A DNA stretch of 38,717 nt. Origin: Legionella sp. km772 (GTDB taxonomy: Bacteria > Pseudomonadota > Gammaproteobacteria > Legionellales > Legionellaceae). Position 1 is the first letter of the stretch. Every line of letters starts with the position of its first letter. Position numbers and translations under genes: made by a program. The notes below the pieces were generated by a model. It had not been told where the DNA came from and did not search any database. It worked only from the letters and a program-made list of their open reading frames with translations. Of this stretch, positions 35,888-38,717 are shown piece after piece. The DNA is taken from assembly GCF_003989735.1 (NCBI RefSeq), contig NZ_RZGQ01000012.1, positions 1 to 38,717 on the forward strand, written 5' to 3'.

Positions 35888-36489
35888 AAAAAATAATCCT
35901 TATAGGAGCCTTTTTCTAAAGCTAAAGGTTGGTGAGACGTTAAAATAACCGCTCCGCCCTCCTCTCGATGTCCACGTATCTTGTCCATTAAAACAGTTAA
36001 GGCTTGTTCATCTAAAGCGACAAAAGGCTCGTCTAATAACCACAGGGTAGCTTGCGACATCCATAAACGAAGTAAGCCGACTTGTCTTCGTTGACCGGCC
36101 GAGAGCAAACCACAAGCAGTATTTAAATATCTTCCCAAATTAAATATAGAAACCAACTCGTCAATATTGAAACCCTTACTAAAATGACTATCAAAAAGGC
36201 AATTTTCTTTAATTGTTAGATAGGGACTTATTCCTGTTTGATGACCAATAACACAGAGCTCACGTTGATAAGCAGCTAAATCATTATAAATTTCTTGATC
36301 TTGATACTTAACCAGGCCTAAAGACGGACGATACAAACCCGCTAATATTTTAAGTAAGGTTGTTTTTCCTGCACCGTTAGCCCCGTGAATATGTAATAAA
36401 TCGCCTCTCTGCAGAGTAAAGTTAATGTGGTGTAATAAAGGTCGCTCTTGATAGTCAAAAGCAAGATCAATGAGTTGAAGTAGAGGCAT
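35884..36489 (-). CDS. ccmA: cytochrome c biogenesis ATP-binding protein CcmA
   Basis: The 201-residue ABC ATPase has Walker A 'GANGAGKTTLLK', an ABC signature 'LSAGQRRQVGLLRL' in the CcmA form, Walker B 'LWLLDEPFVALD' and the switch 'LTSHQPL'. ATP use drives release of heme-loaded CcmE. It is the first gene of the minus-strand ccm cluster and is divergent from sohB. Confidence 0.96.
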   Translation of the reverse strand: MPLLQLIDLAFDYQERPLLHHINFTLQRGDLLHIHGANGAGKTTLLKILAGLYRPSLGLVKYQDQEIYNDLAAYQRELCVIGHQTGISPYLTIKENCLFDSHFSKGFNIDELVSIFNLGRYLNTACGLLSAGQRRQVGLLRLWMSQATLWLLDEPFVALDEQALTVLMDKIRGHREEGGAVILTSHQPLALEKGSYKDYFL

Positions 36490-36639
36490 ATTATTTAAAT
36501 CACAGGATCGATTTGATAGCCGGGGCTAAAACGAATGATCTTATCAGAGCCAAGGCAGAAAGAAAAACAAAACACATTATTCTTGCGAACTTCCTTGATG
36601 AACGCCATAATCGTTCTTTTTTAAACGGAAAATGCAACG

Positions 36640-37575
36640 ATGGAATTTTTGAGTCAATATGGTTTATTTCTTTTAAAAACCTTAACTGTAGTCATTGCCC
36701 TATTAGTAATTTTTGCAGGCTTTTTTTCTATGAGCCGCAAACCTAAACCTAAATTAGAAATACATTCCCTTAATGAGCAATATGAGCATGTAAACAGCTT
36801 AATGTCTAAAGAGGTATTGGGTGAGAAGATTAAAAAGGTAAAAAAATCTAAAGAAAAGAAACCTACATTATATCTGATTGATTTTAAAGGCGATATAAAA
36901 GCAACTCAGGTGGAGCAATTGCGTGAAGAAATCACCTCAATTTTAACTGTAGCAAAATCTGATGATGAAGTCGTGATTCGCATTGAAAGCCCCGGGGGCT
37001 CAGTTAATGGTTATGGTTTAGCTGCCGCTCAATTACAACGGCTCCGGGACCGTAACATCCCTTTAACAGCCTGCATTGATAAAGTGGCCGCCAGTGGGGG
37101 TTATTTGATGGCTTGTGTCGCCAATAAGATTGTTGCAGCCCCCTTTTCTATTATCGGTTCGATTGGCGTGGTAGCACAGATTCCTAATTTTCATCGGTGG
37201 CTTAAGAAAAATAACATTGATGTAGAACTTCTTACCGCTGGTGAATACAAGCGTACGCTCACTCTTTTCGGCGAAAATACAGATAAAGATAGAGAAAAAT
37301 TCCAAGAAGACTTAGAAAAAATACATACGGCATTTAGACAATATGTGCTCGCCAATCGCAGCCAACTTAATATTGATGAAGTATCCACCGGCGAGCATTG
37401 GTTAGCAAAAGATGCTTTTGATTTACGCTTAGTCGATGTATTACAAACTAGTGATGACTACCTCATTAGTAAAATAAATCAATTTAAAGCATTTAAAGTA
37501 TGTGCACATCCAAAAGAACCATTAATTAATAAAGTGTTAAAGCCAGCAATGCAATTAATGCACCCCTGGGCCTGA
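36640..37575 (+). CDS. sohB: inner-membrane serine protease SohB (S49 family)
   Basis: The 311-residue product has an N-terminal transmembrane helix (about 10-30), a charged linker (60-75) and the S49 signal-peptide-peptidase core. 'RIESPGGSVNGYGLAAAQL' (115-133), 'DKVAASGGYLMAC' with nucleophile Ser152, and 'TAGEYKRTLTLFG' with general-base Lys204 are visible, and the N-terminal SohB domain is present. It probably removes membrane-bound peptides. Ribosome-binding site is a modest GGA. Confidence 0.93.
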   Translation: MEFLSQYGLFLLKTLTVVIALLVIFAGFFSMSRKPKPKLEIHSLNEQYEHVNSLMSKEVLGEKIKKVKKSKEKKPTLYLIDFKGDIKATQVEQLREEITSILTVAKSDDEVVIRIESPGGSVNGYGLAAAQLQRLRDRNIPLTACIDKVAASGGYLMACVANKIVAAPFSIIGSIGVVAQIPNFHRWLKKNNIDVELLTAGEYKRTLTLFGENTDKDREKFQEDLEKIHTAFRQYVLANRSQLNIDEVSTGEHWLAKDAFDLRLVDVLQTSDDYLISKINQFKAFKVCAHPKEPLINKVLKPAMQLMHPWA

Positions 37576-37581
37576 CTTAAA

Positions 37582-37619
37582 ATCCTCTAGAAGTCTTAGC
37601 CTTATGACTTCTAGAGGAT
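37582..37619. terminator. perfect 14-bp hairpin after sohB
   Basis: ATCCTCTAGAAGTC (37582-37595) pairs perfectly with GACTTCTAGAGGAT (37606-37619) around a 10-base loop, 7 bases after the sohB stop. It is strong enough to stop transcription or protect the mRNA end, but no T run follows. Confidence 0.65.
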
Positions 37620-37696
37620 GGATATTCTCTTAAAACACCGGAATTTCATAGCCATTGAAGAACCTAACTAGTTCTAAACAAAATACAAATATGGTA

Positions 37697-37702
37697 TATA
37701 AT
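37697..37702 (+). promoter_or_regulatory. -10 box before the small acidic protein gene
   Basis: TATAAT is a perfect -10 match, about 34 bases before the ATG. No good -35 is seen at the usual distance. Confidence 0.5.
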
Positions 37703-37735
37703 TAAATAATAACAACTTTATCAAGGGAGTTGACG

Positions 37736-38065
37736 ATGAGCGATTTCAAATCTAAATTACCCGATTTAAAAGAACTAGGTTCTATGACCTCTAAACTATT
37801 CAGCGGTCTTAAAACTACAGTAAATGAAATAATTCATGATTACAAAGAGAAAAGGGCTGAGGAAGAAGCTAAGGCACAAGCCGATGAGGCATTGAGAGCT
37901 AAAGAAGCACCAGTTCAAGAAACAGTGGTGAAAGAAACGGTAGTTACAGAAACCACAGTTAAAGCCGAAACCCCTATTCCCCCTGCTGAGCCAGTTAAAC
38001 CGGTCGAGCCACCACCTCCAATTGTGGCGGAAGAAGAAAAAGAAGATGAGAATAAAGCTTTATAA
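37736..38065 (+). CDS. hypothetical cytoplasmic protein with Pro/Glu-rich tail
   Basis: The 109-residue product has a helical N-terminal half ('LKELGSMTSKLFSGLKTTVN', 'EKRAEEEAKAQADEALRAKE') and a low-complexity second half of Val/Thr/Glu repeats and prolines. AAGGGAG fixes the ATG at 37736, two codons after a TTG. No signal peptide or known domain. The repetitive tail may be a flexible linker or binding segment. Confidence 0.62.
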   Translation: MSDFKSKLPDLKELGSMTSKLFSGLKTTVNEIIHDYKEKRAEEEAKAQADEALRAKEAPVQETVVKETVVTETTVKAETPIPPAEPVKPVEPPPPIVAEEEKEDENKAL

Positions 38066-38094
38066 TCATTTTCCAGATTCAATAATTCAATAGG

Positions 38095-38125
38095 CGCCAA
38101 GTCATCCCGGGGTAGAGTCTTGGCG
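38095..38125. terminator. hairpin between convergent genes
   Basis: CGCCAAG (38095-38101) and CTTGGCG (38119-38125) are perfect complements with a 17-base loop, between the acidic protein gene and the minus-strand regulator remnant. It is likely a shared transcript end. Confidence 0.5.
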
Positions 38126-38168
38126 TATACTTTATTGAAACTTGTCTTTGGTTCAGTTGGTTTAAAAA

Positions 38169-38588
38169 TTAGCGCTCAACACGCTCAGGCCTAGTGAGGC
38201 CATATTTGCGCATTTTTTCCACTAAAGTAGTCCGGCGCATATTAAGATAACTTGCAGCCCTAGCCACTACCCAATCAGCATCTTCCAGTGCTTGAGTGAT
38301 AAGGCTTAGTTCTGTTTTGACCAAATGTTCTTTCAGATCAATACCCTCAGCACTTATTGGCTCTGAATTCATGATCCCCAATAAAGCGGCACGTTCACTC
38401 ATTGTTGAGCCTAGTTCATTTGACTCAGGCATACATTCGCCTTGAAAACGACGTGGTAAATCAGTTTTACTTACGGTCCCATTGGGGTATAGAATCGCTA
38501 AACGCTCTGCCAAATTGGCAAGCTCTCTAACGTTTCCAGGCCAATTATAATGAGTTAAAGAATCCATGGCCTCTGCAAGCAAATGCAC
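38169..38588 (-). pseudogene. fleQ: C-terminal remnant of a FleQ-type sigma-54 regulator
   Basis: The product matches only the end of an NtrC-family activator: 'DSLTHYNWPGNVRELANLAE' is the last conserved part of the AAA+ domain. A linker and the Fis-type helix-turn-helix follow ('DWVVARAASYLNMRRTTLVE', then KMRKYG), as in FleQ, the flagellar master regulator. Walker A, GAFTGA and the receiver domain are absent. Going upstream, the frame meets TGA at 38607-38609. The remaining 108 bases to the window edge show no FleQ-like coding in any frame. It is therefore truncated, not just cut by the window. Confidence 0.75.
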
Positions 38589-38717
38589 TACAGGCCCAGG
38601 GCCACCTCATGAAAAAAATCTAGCTTAAATCGGTAAATAATGAGAGGCTAGCTTCATTTAAATGGATATAGGAATGAAGCTGGAAGAAGGATTTTTAGAT
38701 TTTTTTATTTCACTTGA

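Noticed and set aside
36513..36746. 77-codon ORF between ccmA and sohB
   Set aside because: It overlaps the sohB start in another frame and has no site or recognisable sequence.
38169..38588. FleQ fragment as merely cut off by the window edge
   Set aside because: A stop at 38607-38609 and 108 further bases without FleQ-like coding show the break lies inside the window.

Overview
The window is about 38.7 kb of AT-rich gammaproteobacterial chromosome. Gene content points to the Legionellaceae: an lspC-type type II secretion protein with no PDZ domain, many short secreted proteins of unknown function, a full ccm cytochrome c maturation cluster, three-gene pntAA/pntAB/pntB, and a 6S RNA. The species is not identifiable from sequence alone. 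There is no prophage, CRISPR array or complete insertion sequence.

Layout. 0-6.6 kb: a Sel1-type lipoprotein and lspC (minus), then a plus-strand run of a transsulfuration enzyme, a lysophospholipid acyltransferase, dapD and dapE (lysine and peptidoglycan precursors), a TTG-started lone receiver domain and a small unknown protein. 6.7-10.4 kb (minus): a DAACS-family transporter preceded by its own promoter and a 31-codon leader ORF ending in six Cys codons, a GH3/NagZ-like hydrolase and two unknown envelope proteins. 10.6-12.4 kb: tRNA-Ser(GGA), a probable outer-membrane protein, a CAP-domain secreted protein and 6S RNA with its terminator. 12.5-17.4 kb: the proton-translocating transhydrogenase operon, an FAD monooxygenase-like protein and a small exported protein. 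17.4-26 kb: prfC, an exported unknown, a three-gene valine/isobutyryl-CoA degradation set, recQ, a 3-methyladenine DNA glycosylase and dodecin. 26-29.4 kb is the accessory part: a chemoreceptor missing its N-terminal transmembrane segment, a doubtful ORF, and a secreted EXORDIUM/PHI-1 family protein whose best start lies out of frame across a run of nine T. 29.7-36.5 kb: ccmABCDEFGHI on the minus strand, with a foreign small gene and a palindromic repeat-like spacer between ccmB and ccmC. 36.6-38.7 kb: sohB, a small acidic protein, and a truncated C-terminal piece of a FleQ-type regulator.

Most interesting is the poly-cysteine leader ORF before the transporter. Legionellae are known cysteine auxotrophs. 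The transporter also carries Glu where glutamate/aspartate members of its family carry the Arg that binds the substrate side-chain carboxylate. Together these suggest a cysteine-starvation-controlled cysteine or cystine uptake gene. Next in interest are the homopolymer-split secreted PHI-1 protein, the matching decay of chemoreceptor and flagellar-regulator genes, and the interrupted ccm cluster.
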